Source: Pseudomonadota bacterium
GTDB taxonomy: Bacteria > Pseudomonadota > Gammaproteobacteria > Steroidobacterales > Steroidobacteraceae
Length of the DNA stretch: 64,000 nucleotides
NCBI GenBank assembly: GCA_025351005.1
Contig: JANXWS010000007.1
Coordinates: 42,638 to 106,637, forward strand
Direction of reading: 5' to 3'
The translations under genes were made by a program, and so were the position numbers. The notes beneath the pieces were generated by a model. It made no database searches, was not told where the DNA came from, and saw nothing but the letters and a program-made list of their open reading frames with translations. Every line of letters begins with the position of its first letter. The first letter of the stretch is position 1. Positions 40,982 to 50,218 of this stretch are shown one piece after another.

Positions 40982-41503
40982 ATGGAGAGGCCCCTGCAAC
41001 AGCCGCTGGACGTAGAGCAGCTCGCTGCCCAGCGAAGCCGCCTGGAGCGGGAGTTTCCGATCGCCGGGTTCGATCGGCTGCGCGACAATCTTGCGCGCCC
41101 GGACGGCGAGGCCACCATACACGTCCGCTTCCACGCGGCGGGCGCGTACCCGGCGCTCGAGGGCGCGGTCCGGGCACGGGCCTGGCTCGTCTGCCAGCGC
41201 TGCCTGAGCGAGTTCCAGGCCGAGCTCGAATCGCCGGTGCGGGTCGCGTTCGTCGGCCGCGACGCCGAGTTGGGCCGCGTGCCGGACGAATACGACGCCG
41301 TGACGGCGCCTGGCGGGCGCATCGAATTGAGCGACTTCGTCGAGGAGGAGTTGCTGCTGGCGTTGCCGCTCGTGCCGATGCACGCGACGCCGGCCGAATG
41401 CGCGCACCGGGTGGCGGGCGCCGGGAGCGACGGCGACGTGCCGGCCGCGGCCGGTCCGGTGCGGCGTCCGTTCGCCGACCTGCGCGACCGCTTGAAGCGC
41501 TGA
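40982..41503 (+). CDS. yceD: YceD / DUF177 family protein
   Basis: MERPLQQPLDVEQLAAQRSRLEREF; RAWLVCQRCLSEFQAELESPV; ELSDFVEEELLLALPLVPMH; upstream of rpmF. Confidence 0.9.
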   Translation: MERPLQQPLDVEQLAAQRSRLEREFPIAGFDRLRDNLARPDGEATIHVRFHAAGAYPALEGAVRARAWLVCQRCLSEFQAELESPVRVAFVGRDAELGRVPDEYDAVTAPGGRIELSDFVEEELLLALPLVPMHATPAECAHRVAGAGSDGDVPAAAGPVRRPFADLRDRLKR

Positions 41504-41530
41504 TTCCGACTTCCTGAGGAGTACTGATCG

Positions 41531-41722
41531 ATGGCCGTTCAGAAGAGCAGAAAGACGCCGTCCAAGCGCGGCATGCACCGGTCTCACGACCACCTGTCGG
41601 CGCCGGCGCTGTCGACCGACCCGACCTCGGGCGAGACGCACCTTCGTCACCGCGTCAGCCGCGACGGCTACTATCGCGGCAAGAAGGTGATCGAGACGCC
41701 GGTCGCGTCGACCGAGGAGTAA
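41531..41722 (+). CDS. rpmF: 50S ribosomal protein L32
   Basis: [22 protein letters not shown]...[18 protein letters not shown]. Confidence 0.97.
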   Translation: MAVQKSRKTPSKRGMHRSHDHLSAPALSTDPTSGETHLRHRVSRDGYYRGKKVIETPVASTEE

Positions 41723-41771
41723 CGGCCGCGCCGGCCTCGCGCCGCCGCCCGCCCTGCTCCGAGCCTCCCGT

Positions 41772-42785
41772 GTGCTGTCCCGAGTCACCATTGCCGTCGA
41801 CGCGATGAGCGGCGACGTGGGACCGGCGGCCTGCGTGCCGGGCGCGCTCGCCGTGCTCGACGCCGAGCCCGGCGTCGAGCTGCTGCTAGTCGGCCAGCCG
41901 GAGCTGATCGAGACCGAGCTCGCGGGCCTCGGCGCCGCGCAGCGGGCCCGCGTGCGAATCGTCGCCGCGAGTCAGGTGGTCGGCATGGACGAGCGGCCGC
42001 GCGACGTTATCCGCCGCAAGAAGGACTCCTCGCTGCGCCGCGCACTCGACCTAGTCGCGAACGGCGACGCGGGCGCCTGCGTCAGTTCCGGCAACACCGG
42101 CGCGTTGATGGCCACCGCGCACTTCGTGCTCGGCATGGTCGAAGGCATCGAGCGGCCGGCGATCGTCGCGGAGATTCCGGCCGATGGCGGGCAGACGTTC
42201 ATGCTCGACGTCGGCGCGAACCCTTCCGCGACTCCGGACCAGCTGTTCCAGTTCGCGGTCATGGGCGCGGTCGTCGCCACCGACACGGGCGGCCGGCCCC
42301 GGCCGCGCGTCGGCCTGCTGAACGTCGGCGCCGAGGACATCAAGGGCCATGAGCTCGTGCGCGCGGCGCACGCGCGTTTGCGAGCCTCGCGCCTCGAGTA
42401 CGTCGGCTACGTCGAGGGCAACGACACCTTCACGGGGGCGGTCGACGTCGTGGTCACCGACGGGTTCACCGGCAACGTCGCACTGAAGACAATGGAAGGC
42501 CTCGCGCGCATGATCGGCGGCGCCGTGCGCAGCGAGTTCACGGCGACGCCGTGGCGCAAGCTTGGCGCCATGGCGGCGTCGCCCGCGCTCGCGGCGCTGC
42601 GCCAGCGCCTCGATCCGCGGCGCCACAACGGCGCGAGCATGGTCGGGCTCGCGGGGGTCGTGATCAAGAGCCACGGCAGCGCGGACGCGACCGCGTTCGG
42701 CCATGCCGTGCGATTGGCGGTCGTCGAGGCGCGCAACGACATGCCGGCGCAGATCAGCGCGGAACTCCGGGCACAGGCGGGCTGA
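41772..42785 (+). CDS. plsX: Phosphate acyltransferase PlsX
   Basis: VTIAVDAMSGDVGPAACVPGAL; GACVSSGNTGALMATAHFVL; YVGYVEGNDTFTGAVDVVVTDGFTGNVALK. Confidence 0.95.
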   Translation: MLSRVTIAVDAMSGDVGPAACVPGALAVLDAEPGVELLLVGQPELIETELAGLGAAQRARVRIVAASQVVGMDERPRDVIRRKKDSSLRRALDLVANGDAGACVSSGNTGALMATAHFVLGMVEGIERPAIVAEIPADGGQTFMLDVGANPSATPDQLFQFAVMGAVVATDTGGRPRPRVGLLNVGAEDIKGHELVRAAHARLRASRLEYVGYVEGNDTFTGAVDVVVTDGFTGNVALKTMEGLARMIGGAVRSEFTATPWRKLGAMAASPALAALRQRLDPRRHNGASMVGLAGVVIKSHGSADATAFGHAVRLAVVEARNDMPAQISAELRAQAG

Positions 42786-42786
42786 C

Positions 42787-43755
42787 ATGTATTCACGGAT
42801 TGCCGGGACCGGCAGCTATCTTCCGAAGAAGGTACTGACCAACGCCGACATCGAGAAGATCGTCGACACCACCGACGAATGGATCCAAACGCGCACGGGC
42901 ATCAAGAGCCGGCACGTCGCCGCAGCGCACGAGACCACTTCGTCGATGGCGATTGAGGCCTCGCGCCGGGCGCTCGAGATGGCGGGCGCGACGCCGGCGG
43001 ATGTCGACTTCATCGCCGTTGGCACCACGACCCCGGACGTGCTGTTTCCGAACGTCGGCACCATCGTGCAGACGGCGCTTGGCATCCACGACACGCCCGC
43101 GTTCAGCGTCGAGACCGCCTGCTCTGGCTTTGTCTACGCGTTGTCGATCGCCGACAAGTTTCTGCGCTGCGGCGAGTCGCAGTGCGCGCTCGTCATAGGC
43201 TCCGAGTGCCTGAGCCGGATCGTCGACTGGAAGGACCGCGGCACCTGCGTGCTGTTCGGCGACGGAGCGGGCGCCGTGGTGCTGCGGCCCGCCGAGCAAC
43301 CGGGCATCGTCACGACGCTGCTGTCTGCCGACGGCAAGTACCGCGCCCTGCTGAACTACCCCTACGGCGTATCCTCGGGCTTCGAGAAGCTGCGCGCCGG
43401 CAAGCCGGCGGCGATCGTGATGAAGGGCAACGAGGTGTTCAAGGTGGCGGTCAACACGCTGTCGCGGCTCGTCGACCAGACGCTCGCGAAGGGCGGCGTC
43501 GACCAGTCGCAGATCGACTGGCTGGTGCCGCACCAGGCCAACCTGCGGATCATCCAGGCCGCGGCGCGCAAGCTCGCGCTGCCGATGGAGCGCGTCGTGG
43601 TGACCGTGACCGAGCACGGCAACACCTCGGCGGCGTCGATCCCGCTCGCGCTCGACACCGCGATCCGTGACGGCCGGATCCGGCGCGGCCAGATGCTGCT
43701 GCTCGAGACCTTTGGCGGCGGCTTCACCTGGGGCTCGGCGCTGGTGCGCTTCTGA
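42787..43755 (+). CDS. fabH: 3-oxoacyl-ACP synthase III
   Basis: GTGSYLPKKVLTNADIEKIVDTTDEWIQTRTGI; VETACSGFVYAL; LVPHQANLRIIQA; EHGNTSAASIPLAL. Confidence 0.96.
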   Translation: MYSRIAGTGSYLPKKVLTNADIEKIVDTTDEWIQTRTGIKSRHVAAAHETTSSMAIEASRRALEMAGATPADVDFIAVGTTTPDVLFPNVGTIVQTALGIHDTPAFSVETACSGFVYALSIADKFLRCGESQCALVIGSECLSRIVDWKDRGTCVLFGDGAGAVVLRPAEQPGIVTTLLSADGKYRALLNYPYGVSSGFEKLRAGKPAAIVMKGNEVFKVAVNTLSRLVDQTLAKGGVDQSQIDWLVPHQANLRIIQAAARKLALPMERVVVTVTEHGNTSAASIPLALDTAIRDGRIRRGQMLLLETFGGGFTWGSALVRF

Positions 43756-43772
43756 GGAGCGCGGGGCAGCGC

Positions 43773-44750
43773 ATGGCAAGCCTCGCACGGCAACGCCGGC
43801 TCGCCGGCCCGAGGCTGCTGCTCGTGGCAGTGCTCGCGCTCGGACCGCTGGCGGCCGGCGCCGCGACCCTGCCGGTGCCGGCCGAGGGCGATCTGATCGG
43901 CGATGAGGCGGCAGTGGCAGCCGAGGCCGACGACACCCTGATCGACATCGCGCGCCGCAATTCGCTGGGCTATGAGGAGATCGTCAATGCCAACTCGACG
44001 GTCGATCCGTGGCTGCCGGGCGAGGGCACGTTCGTGCGGCTGCCGCTGCGGCGCGTGCTGCCCGATGCGCCGCGCGAAGGCATCGTCGTCAATCTGCCGG
44101 AACACCGGCTGTATTACTTCCCGCCGGCCAAACCCGGCGAGCCGCGGGTCGTGGTCACCTACCCGGTCAGCGTCGGCAAGATGGACTGGTCGACGCCGCT
44201 CGGTCTGACCAAGGTCGCGGCCAAGATCAAGGACCCGCCCTGGTATCCGCCGGAGTCCGTGCGCGAGGAGCACGCGGCCCGCGGCGATATCCTGCCGAAG
44301 ATGGTCCCGGCGGGCCCTGACAATCCGCTCGGGCTGTTCGCGATGCGGCTCGCGATACCCGGCGGCTCGTACCTGATTCACGGCACCAACAAGCCGGCCG
44401 GCGTCGGCATGCAGGTGACGCACGGCTGTATGCGTCTCTACCCGGAGCACATCGACGAGCTGTTCCACATGGTCGCGGTGGACACACCGGTGCGGATCGT
44501 CAACCAGCCGCACAAGGTCGGCTGGAGCGGCGGGCGGCTGTACGTCGAGGTGCATCCGCCGCTCGAGGCGACGAGCAGTGCCGTGGTCGCTCCCGACCGC
44601 AGCTCGCTCGCGCGCCTGGTCGCGAATGCGGTGCGCGCGAGGCCGGCGGGTCCGGTCACCTGGACCCGCGCCGAGACGGCGTTCGACGCGGCCGACGGGG
44701 TCCCGGTCGCGGTCACGGATGAGTTGCCGGCCGGCGCTGCGTCGCCGTAA
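43773..44750 (+). CDS. L,D-transpeptidase (YkuD) with N-terminal LysM-like region
   Basis: LIDIARRNSLGYEEIVNANSTVDPWLPGEGTFVRLP; YLIHGTNKPAGVGMQVTHGCMRLYPEHI. Confidence 0.9.
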   Translation: MASLARQRRLAGPRLLLVAVLALGPLAAGAATLPVPAEGDLIGDEAAVAAEADDTLIDIARRNSLGYEEIVNANSTVDPWLPGEGTFVRLPLRRVLPDAPREGIVVNLPEHRLYYFPPAKPGEPRVVVTYPVSVGKMDWSTPLGLTKVAAKIKDPPWYPPESVREEHAARGDILPKMVPAGPDNPLGLFAMRLAIPGGSYLIHGTNKPAGVGMQVTHGCMRLYPEHIDELFHMVAVDTPVRIVNQPHKVGWSGGRLYVEVHPPLEATSSAVVAPDRSSLARLVANAVRARPAGPVTWTRAETAFDAADGVPVAVTDELPAGAASP

Positions 44751-44789
44751 CGCCGCCGCCCGCTGGCGCCGGCCCGCCGGTCGGGCGGC

Positions 44790-45194
44790 TCAGCGCGAAT
44801 TCCCGCGGAAGCCGCCGTAGGCCAGGTATAGGCCGAGCGCCGCCGACACCGCCGGGTAGACGAAGTACGACACTCCGAGGTGCAACGGGTAAGCATAGAA
44901 ACCCGTGGCGCTCGCCGGTGCGAGCAGCAGGATGAAGAGCGCCTTGGCGAGCGTCAGCCAGCCGAGCAGCGTGACGACGACGGCGAGCGCGCCGCCAGAC
45001 CAGACGTTGTGCACCAGCACCATGGCGAGACCGGCGAACAGCGTGAAGATGCCGACGACGAACATCAGCGGCCGGTCGCGGGTGAGGCTGTCGACGGTCG
45101 CGAGCACCGATGCCCGGTCGGCCGCCAGCAGGGCGGCCATGATCAGGCAATAGAGCCCGAGGAGTTTGCTCAGAAACCGCGTGTGCGTGGGCAT
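44790..45194 (-). CDS. Small integral membrane protein, unknown function
   Basis: 134 aa, about four hydrophobic segments; ATG at 45194 (MPTHTRFLSKLLGLYCLIMAALL). Confidence 0.7.
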   Translation of the reverse strand: MPTHTRFLSKLLGLYCLIMAALLAADRASVLATVDSLTRDRPLMFVVGIFTLFAGLAMVLVHNVWSGGALAVVVTLLGWLTLAKALFILLLAPASATGFYAYPLHLGVSYFVYPAVSAALGLYLAYGGFRGNSR

Positions 45195-45513
45195 CGATTT
45201 CTCCCTGAGCGACAGCGAGCGCCGATTGCTGCCGCGGATGGCGACGGAGTGAGGCGGGACGCGGGCGGTAGACGGGCGACGCGGCCGGAGCCTGCCCCGC
45301 AGGTCGGCAGCGCCGGACGGCGCCGCCCGCTGCCGGCGCGTGCTGCCCGCTGACCGCACCGTAACACGCCGCTTCCCACCGGCGTCGTCGGGGCGACCAC
45401 CGGCCGCTAGCCGCGGCGGCCGGGCCGCACGCCCGCGACCGGCCTAATTTGCACAGACTTTTCACGTTGCCGGCGCTACCGTAACTGGATATTTTTTTCA
45501 GGAAGTCCCGGCC

Positions 45514-45606
45514 GTGGATGCTGTGTACCTGCTGACGCTGGCCACGCTCTACCTGGTCACGCACGGCCTCGTATGGGCGCTCGGGCGGCTGGGTGAGCCG
45601 TCATGA
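45514..45606 (+). CDS. Putative 30-aa single-TM micropeptide preceding kdpF
   Basis: GTG ORF VDAVYLLTLATLYLVTHGLVWALGRLGEPS*; overlaps the kdpF start by 4 bp (ATGA); not in the supplied ORF track. Confidence 0.5.
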   Translation: MDAVYLLTLATLYLVTHGLVWALGRLGEPS

Positions 45607-45692
45607 GCGGCGTCCATTGGCTGGCGGGCCTGCTCGCGCTGTTCCTGTTCGGCTACCTGTTGTACGCGCTCCTGCGGGCGGAGCGGTTCTGA
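45603..45692 (+). CDS. kdpF: K+-transporting ATPase subunit KdpF
   Basis: 29 aa MSGVHWLAGLLALFLFGYLLYALLRAERF*; stop overlaps kdpA ATG. Confidence 0.82.
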   Translation: MSGVHWLAGLLALFLFGYLLYALLRAERF

Positions 45693-47506
45693 TGATTCCC
45701 GATGCCTTCTTCGAGCTGTTGTTGCTGGCGTTCCTCGGCCTCGTCCTGCTGTGCGTCCGGCCCCTCGGGGGCTACATCGCCGACGTCATGGAAGGCCGGC
45801 CCAATCTCGCGAGGCGCGTCGGCGGCCCGGTGGAGCAGGTCGTCTATCGCCTCTGCCGGGTCGATGCGCGCGAGGAGATGGGGTGGCAGAGCTACGCGCT
45901 CGCGGTCCTGCTCTTCAACGTGCTGGGCGCGGTCGTCGTCTACGCGCTCCTGCGACTGCAGCAGTATCTGCCGCTCAACCCGCAGCGCTTCGCGGCGGTA
46001 TCCCCGGACTCGTCGTTCAACACAGCCGTCAGTTTCGTCACCAACACCGACTGGCAGGGTTATTCGGGCGAATCGACGATGGGATACCTGGTGCAGATGG
46101 CCGGGTTCACGGTGCAGAACTTCCTGTCGGCCGCCACCGGTCTGGTGGTCGCGATCGCCCTGATCCGCGGCCTCGCCCGCCACACGGCGACCACGATCGG
46201 CAACTTCTGGGTCGACATCACCCGCTCCACCCTCTACGTGCTGCTGCCGCTCGCGGCCGTGCTAGCGCTGGTGCTCGCGAGCCAGGGCGTGATCCAGAAT
46301 CTCGCCGGCTACCGCGACGCGACCACCCTCGACGCCGTCACGTTCCAGAATCCGCAGACCGACGCCGCGGGCAGGGCGCTGCAGGATGCTGCCGGCAACC
46401 CGCTGACGGCGACTGCCAGCACGCAGACGCAGATCCTGCCGATGGGACCGGTGGCGTCGCAGGAGGCGATCAAGGAGCTCGGCACCAACGGCGGCGGCTT
46501 CTTCAATGCCAACTCCGCCCACCCGTTCGAGAACCCGACGCCGCTGACGAATTTCCTCGAGCTGCTCGCAATCTTCGTCATCCCGTGCGCGCTCACCTAC
46601 ACCTTCGGCAGGATGGTCGGCGACCCGCGGCAGGGCTGGGCGATTCTGGCCGCCATGCTGATCCTGTTCACGACGCTCGCGATGGTCGGCTACTCGAGCG
46701 AGCAGGCCGGCAACCCGCTGATCGCGCGGCAGGGAATCGACCAGGCCGCGAGCATCGCGCAGCCCGGCGGCAACATGGAGGGCAAGGAGACGCGTTTCGG
46801 GATCGCCGCATCCGCGCTGTTCGCGGCGGTGACGACCGCAACCTCCTGCGGCGCGGTCAACTCGATGCACGACTCGTTGACGCCGCTGGGCGGCCTCGTA
46901 CCGTTGCTCCTGATGCAGCTCGGCGAGCTGGCGCCGGGCGGCGTCGGCACCGGCCTGTACACGGTGCTGATGTTCGCGGTCCTCGGCGTATTCATCGCCG
47001 GCCTGATGATCGGCCGCACGCCCGAGTACGTCGGCAAGAAGATCGAGGCGCTGGAGATGAAGCTCGTCTCGGTCTTCATCCTCACGACACCGTTCGTCGT
47101 GCTGATCGGGACGGCGGTCGCCGTCTCAACCGCCGCGGGCAAGGCGGGCGTCGCGAACCCCGGCCCGCACGGCTTCAGCGAGATCCTGTACGCGTTCTCC
47201 TCGGCCGCCAACAACAACGGCAGCGCGTTCGGAGGCATTTCCGCCAACACGGTCTTCTATAACGTCGCGACCGGACTCGCGATGTTCATTGCGCGTTTCT
47301 GGCCAATCGTCGCGACGCTCGCGATCGCGGGTTCGCTCGCAGCCAAGAAGCGGATCCCGGTCACGGACGGCACGATGCCGACGCACGGGCCATTGTTCGT
47401 CGTGCTGCTGATCGGCTCGATCCTGCTGATCGGCGTGTTGACGTACCTCCCGGCGCTCGCGCTCGGACCGGTGATCGAGCACTTCATGCTGGCGGCAGCC
47501 CGGTAG
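45692..47506 (+). CDS. kdpA: K+-transporting ATPase subunit A
   Basis: [66 protein letters not shown]. Confidence 0.96.
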   Translation: MIPDAFFELLLLAFLGLVLLCVRPLGGYIADVMEGRPNLARRVGGPVEQVVYRLCRVDAREEMGWQSYALAVLLFNVLGAVVVYALLRLQQYLPLNPQRFAAVSPDSSFNTAVSFVTNTDWQGYSGESTMGYLVQMAGFTVQNFLSAATGLVVAIALIRGLARHTATTIGNFWVDITRSTLYVLLPLAAVLALVLASQGVIQNLAGYRDATTLDAVTFQNPQTDAAGRALQDAAGNPLTATASTQTQILPMGPVASQEAIKELGTNGGGFFNANSAHPFENPTPLTNFLELLAIFVIPCALTYTFGRMVGDPRQGWAILAAMLILFTTLAMVGYSSEQAGNPLIARQGIDQAASIAQPGGNMEGKETRFGIAASALFAAVTTATSCGAVNSMHDSLTPLGGLVPLLLMQLGELAPGGVGTGLYTVLMFAVLGVFIAGLMIGRTPEYVGKKIEALEMKLVSVFILTTPFVVLIGTAVAVSTAAGKAGVANPGPHGFSEILYAFSSAANNNGSAFGGISANTVFYNVATGLAMFIARFWPIVATLAIAGSLAAKKRIPVTDGTMPTHGPLFVVLLIGSILLIGVLTYLPALALGPVIEHFMLAAAR

Positions 47507-47517
47507 CGGTCGACACC

Positions 47518-49587
47518 ATGGCACGCCGGCCACTGTCGCTGCTGGACCGCAAGCTGCTCGGCCCGGCGCTCATCGAGTCCGTCAGGAAGCTCGATCCGAG
47601 GGTCCAGTGGCGCAACCCGGTGATGTTCGTCGTCTACATCGGCACGATCGTCACGGCGGTGCTGTACGGCCAGGCGCTCAACGGCCACGGCGAGGCGCCC
47701 GCAGGCTTCATCCTCGCCATCACGATCTGGCTGCTGTTCACGGTGCTGTTCGCGAACGTCGCCGAGGCGCTCGCCGAGGGACGCAGCCGTGCCCAGGCCG
47801 CCGCGCTGCGCGGCATGCGCCAGACGACCTACGCCAAGAAGCTCGTGGACCCGGCCGGCGCCGGTCGTGCGACGGTGGCCGTCAAGGCGGAGGAGTTGCG
47901 CAAGGGCGACGTCGTGCTGGTCGAGGCGCAGGACTTGATCCCGGTCGACGGCGAGGTCATCGAGGGGGCGGCGTCGGTCGATGAGAGCGCGATCACCGGC
48001 GAATCGGCGCCGGTGATCCGCGAATCCGGCGGCGACTTCACGTCGGTCACCGGCGGAACCAAGGTGCTCTCCGACTGGATCGTGGTGCGCGTCGTCGTCA
48101 ACCCGGGCGAGACCTTCCTCGACCGCATGATCTCGATGGTGGAGGGGGCGAAGCGCCAGAAGACGCCGAACGAGATCGCGCTGACGATCTTTCTGGTCGC
48201 GCTGACGCTCGTGTTTCTGGTCGTGATCGTCACGCTGCTGCCGTTCTCGCTGTTCAGCGTGGAGGTCAGCAGGGCGGGCAGCCCGGTGACGATCACGGCG
48301 CTCGTGTCGCTGCTCGTCTGCCTGATTCCGACCACGATCGGCGGCCTGCTGTCGGCCATCGGCGTCGCCGGCATGAGCCGGATGATGCAGGCGAACGTCA
48401 TCGCGACGTCCGGGCGCGCGGTCGAGGCGGCCGGCGACGTCGATGTCCTGTTGCTCGACAAGACGGGCACGATCACGCTCGGCAACCGCCAGGCGGCGGC
48501 GTTCGTGCCGGCACCGGGCGTCACCGAGCAGCAACTGGCGGATGCTGCGCAGCTGGCCTCGCTCGCCGACGAAACCCCCGAGGGCCGCAGCATCGTCGTG
48601 CTCGCGAAGCAGCGCTTCAACCTGCGGGAACGCGACCTTGGCGCGCTCGGCGCCACCTTCGTTCCGTTCTCGGCGCACACGCGCATGAGTGGCGTAAACC
48701 TGGGGGAGCGCAAGCTACGCAAGGGCGCGCCCGATGCGATCGCCAAGTATGTCAGCGCCCTCGGCCAGGTGTATCCGAAGGCCGTCGAGAACAGCGTGCA
48801 TGACATTGCGCGCCAGGGCAGCACGCCGCTGGTCGTGACCGACGGCACGCGCGTCATGGGCGTCATCGAGCTCAAGGACATCGTCAAGGGCGGGATCCGC
48901 GAGCGCTTCGCGGATCTGCGCCACATGGGCATCAAGACGATCATGATCACCGGCGACAACTCGTTGACCGCGGCCGCGATCGCCGCGGAGGCGGGCGTCG
49001 ACGACTTCCTCGCCGAGGCAACGCCGGAGGCGAAGCTCAAGCTGATCCGTGAGCACCAGGCGCAGGGACGACTGGTCGCGATGACCGGCGACGGCACGAA
49101 CGACGCGCCGGCGCTCGCGCAGTCGGACGTCGCGGTGGCGATGAACACCGGCACGCAGGCGGCGAAGGAGGCCGGCAACATGGTGGATCTCGACTCCAAT
49201 CCCACCAAGTTGATCGAGATCGTCGAGACCGGCAAGCAGATGCTGATGACCCGCGGCGCGCTCACCACGTTCTCGATCGCGAACGACGTCGCCAAGTACT
49301 TCGCGATCATTCCGGCTGCGTTTGCGGTCACTTATCCGCAGCTCGGCGCGCTCAACATCATGCGCCTCGCGACGCCCAACTCGGCGATCCTGTCTGCGGT
49401 GATCTTCAACGCGCTGATCATCGTGTTGCTGATACCGCTCGCCATCAAGGGCGTCCGGTACCGGCCGCTCGGGGCCGGGCCGCTGCTCCGGCGCAACCTG
49501 CTGATCTACGGACTCGGCGGCGTCATCGTGCCGTTCCCCGGGATCAAGCTGATCGACATGGCGCTGGCCGCTGCCGGCTGGGCCTGA
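47518..49587 (+). CDS. kdpB: K+-transporting ATPase ATP-binding subunit B
   Basis: [64 protein letters not shown]. Confidence 0.97.
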   Translation: MARRPLSLLDRKLLGPALIESVRKLDPRVQWRNPVMFVVYIGTIVTAVLYGQALNGHGEAPAGFILAITIWLLFTVLFANVAEALAEGRSRAQAAALRGMRQTTYAKKLVDPAGAGRATVAVKAEELRKGDVVLVEAQDLIPVDGEVIEGAASVDESAITGESAPVIRESGGDFTSVTGGTKVLSDWIVVRVVVNPGETFLDRMISMVEGAKRQKTPNEIALTIFLVALTLVFLVVIVTLLPFSLFSVEVSRAGSPVTITALVSLLVCLIPTTIGGLLSAIGVAGMSRMMQANVIATSGRAVEAAGDVDVLLLDKTGTITLGNRQAAAFVPAPGVTEQQLADAAQLASLADETPEGRSIVVLAKQRFNLRERDLGALGATFVPFSAHTRMSGVNLGERKLRKGAPDAIAKYVSALGQVYPKAVENSVHDIARQGSTPLVVTDGTRVMGVIELKDIVKGGIRERFADLRHMGIKTIMITGDNSLTAAAIAAEAGVDDFLAEATPEAKLKLIREHQAQGRLVAMTGDGTNDAPALAQSDVAVAMNTGTQAAKEAGNMVDLDSNPTKLIEIVETGKQMLMTRGALTTFSIANDVAKYFAIIPAAFAVTYPQLGALNIMRLATPNSAILSAVIFNALIIVLLIPLAIKGVRYRPLGAGPLLRRNLLIYGLGGVIVPFPGIKLIDMALAAAGWA

Positions 49588-49598
49588 GGAGGCCGACG

Positions 49599-50174
49599 AT
49601 GTGGCTCAGACTGGTGCGACCGGCAGCGAGCCTGCTGCTCGCGATGACGGTATTGCTCGGGCTCGTGTACCCGCTCGTGATCACGGTGGTTGCCGGCGTC
49701 GCATTCCCGGAGCAGGCGGCGGGCAGCCTGATCCACCGGCACGGCAGGCTGGTCGGCTCGGAGCTGGTTGGACAGAGCTTCTCGCAGCGGGGTTACTTCT
49801 GGGGCCGGCCGTCGGCGACCACACCGCAGCCATACAATGCCGGCGCGTCGAATGGCTCCAATCTCGGCCCGCTCAACCCGGAACTGCTCGACCGCGTAAA
49901 GGCGAACGCCCAGGCGCTGCGGGACGCGGACCCGGACAACCGCCAGCCGATTCCGGTCGAGCTCGTCACGGCGTCGGCGAGTGGTCTCGATCCAGACATC
50001 AGCCCGGCGGCGGCGCGCTACCAGGCCGGCCGCGTCGCCCGCGCCCGCGGCCTCGCCGCCGCGCGGGTCGAGGCGCTGATCGCCTCGCATGAGCGCGGCC
50101 GGACGCTCGGCTTCATCGGCGAGCGCCGCATCAACGTGCTCGAGCTCAACCTCGCGCTCGATGAGCTGCGCTGA
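49599..50174 (+). CDS. kdpC: K+-transporting ATPase subunit C
   Basis: SELVGQSFSQRGYFWGRPSATTPQPYNAGASNGSNLGPLNPEL; DPDISPAAARYQAGRVARARGL. Confidence 0.95.
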   Translation: MWLRLVRPAASLLLAMTVLLGLVYPLVITVVAGVAFPEQAAGSLIHRHGRLVGSELVGQSFSQRGYFWGRPSATTPQPYNAGASNGSNLGPLNPELLDRVKANAQALRDADPDNRQPIPVELVTASASGLDPDISPAAARYQAGRVARARGLAAARVEALIASHERGRTLGFIGERRINVLELNLALDELR

Positions 50175-50218
50175 GCCACTGTCGAGCGGCCGCCTGCGCA
50201 CCTGCCGGCGAGCCTAGC

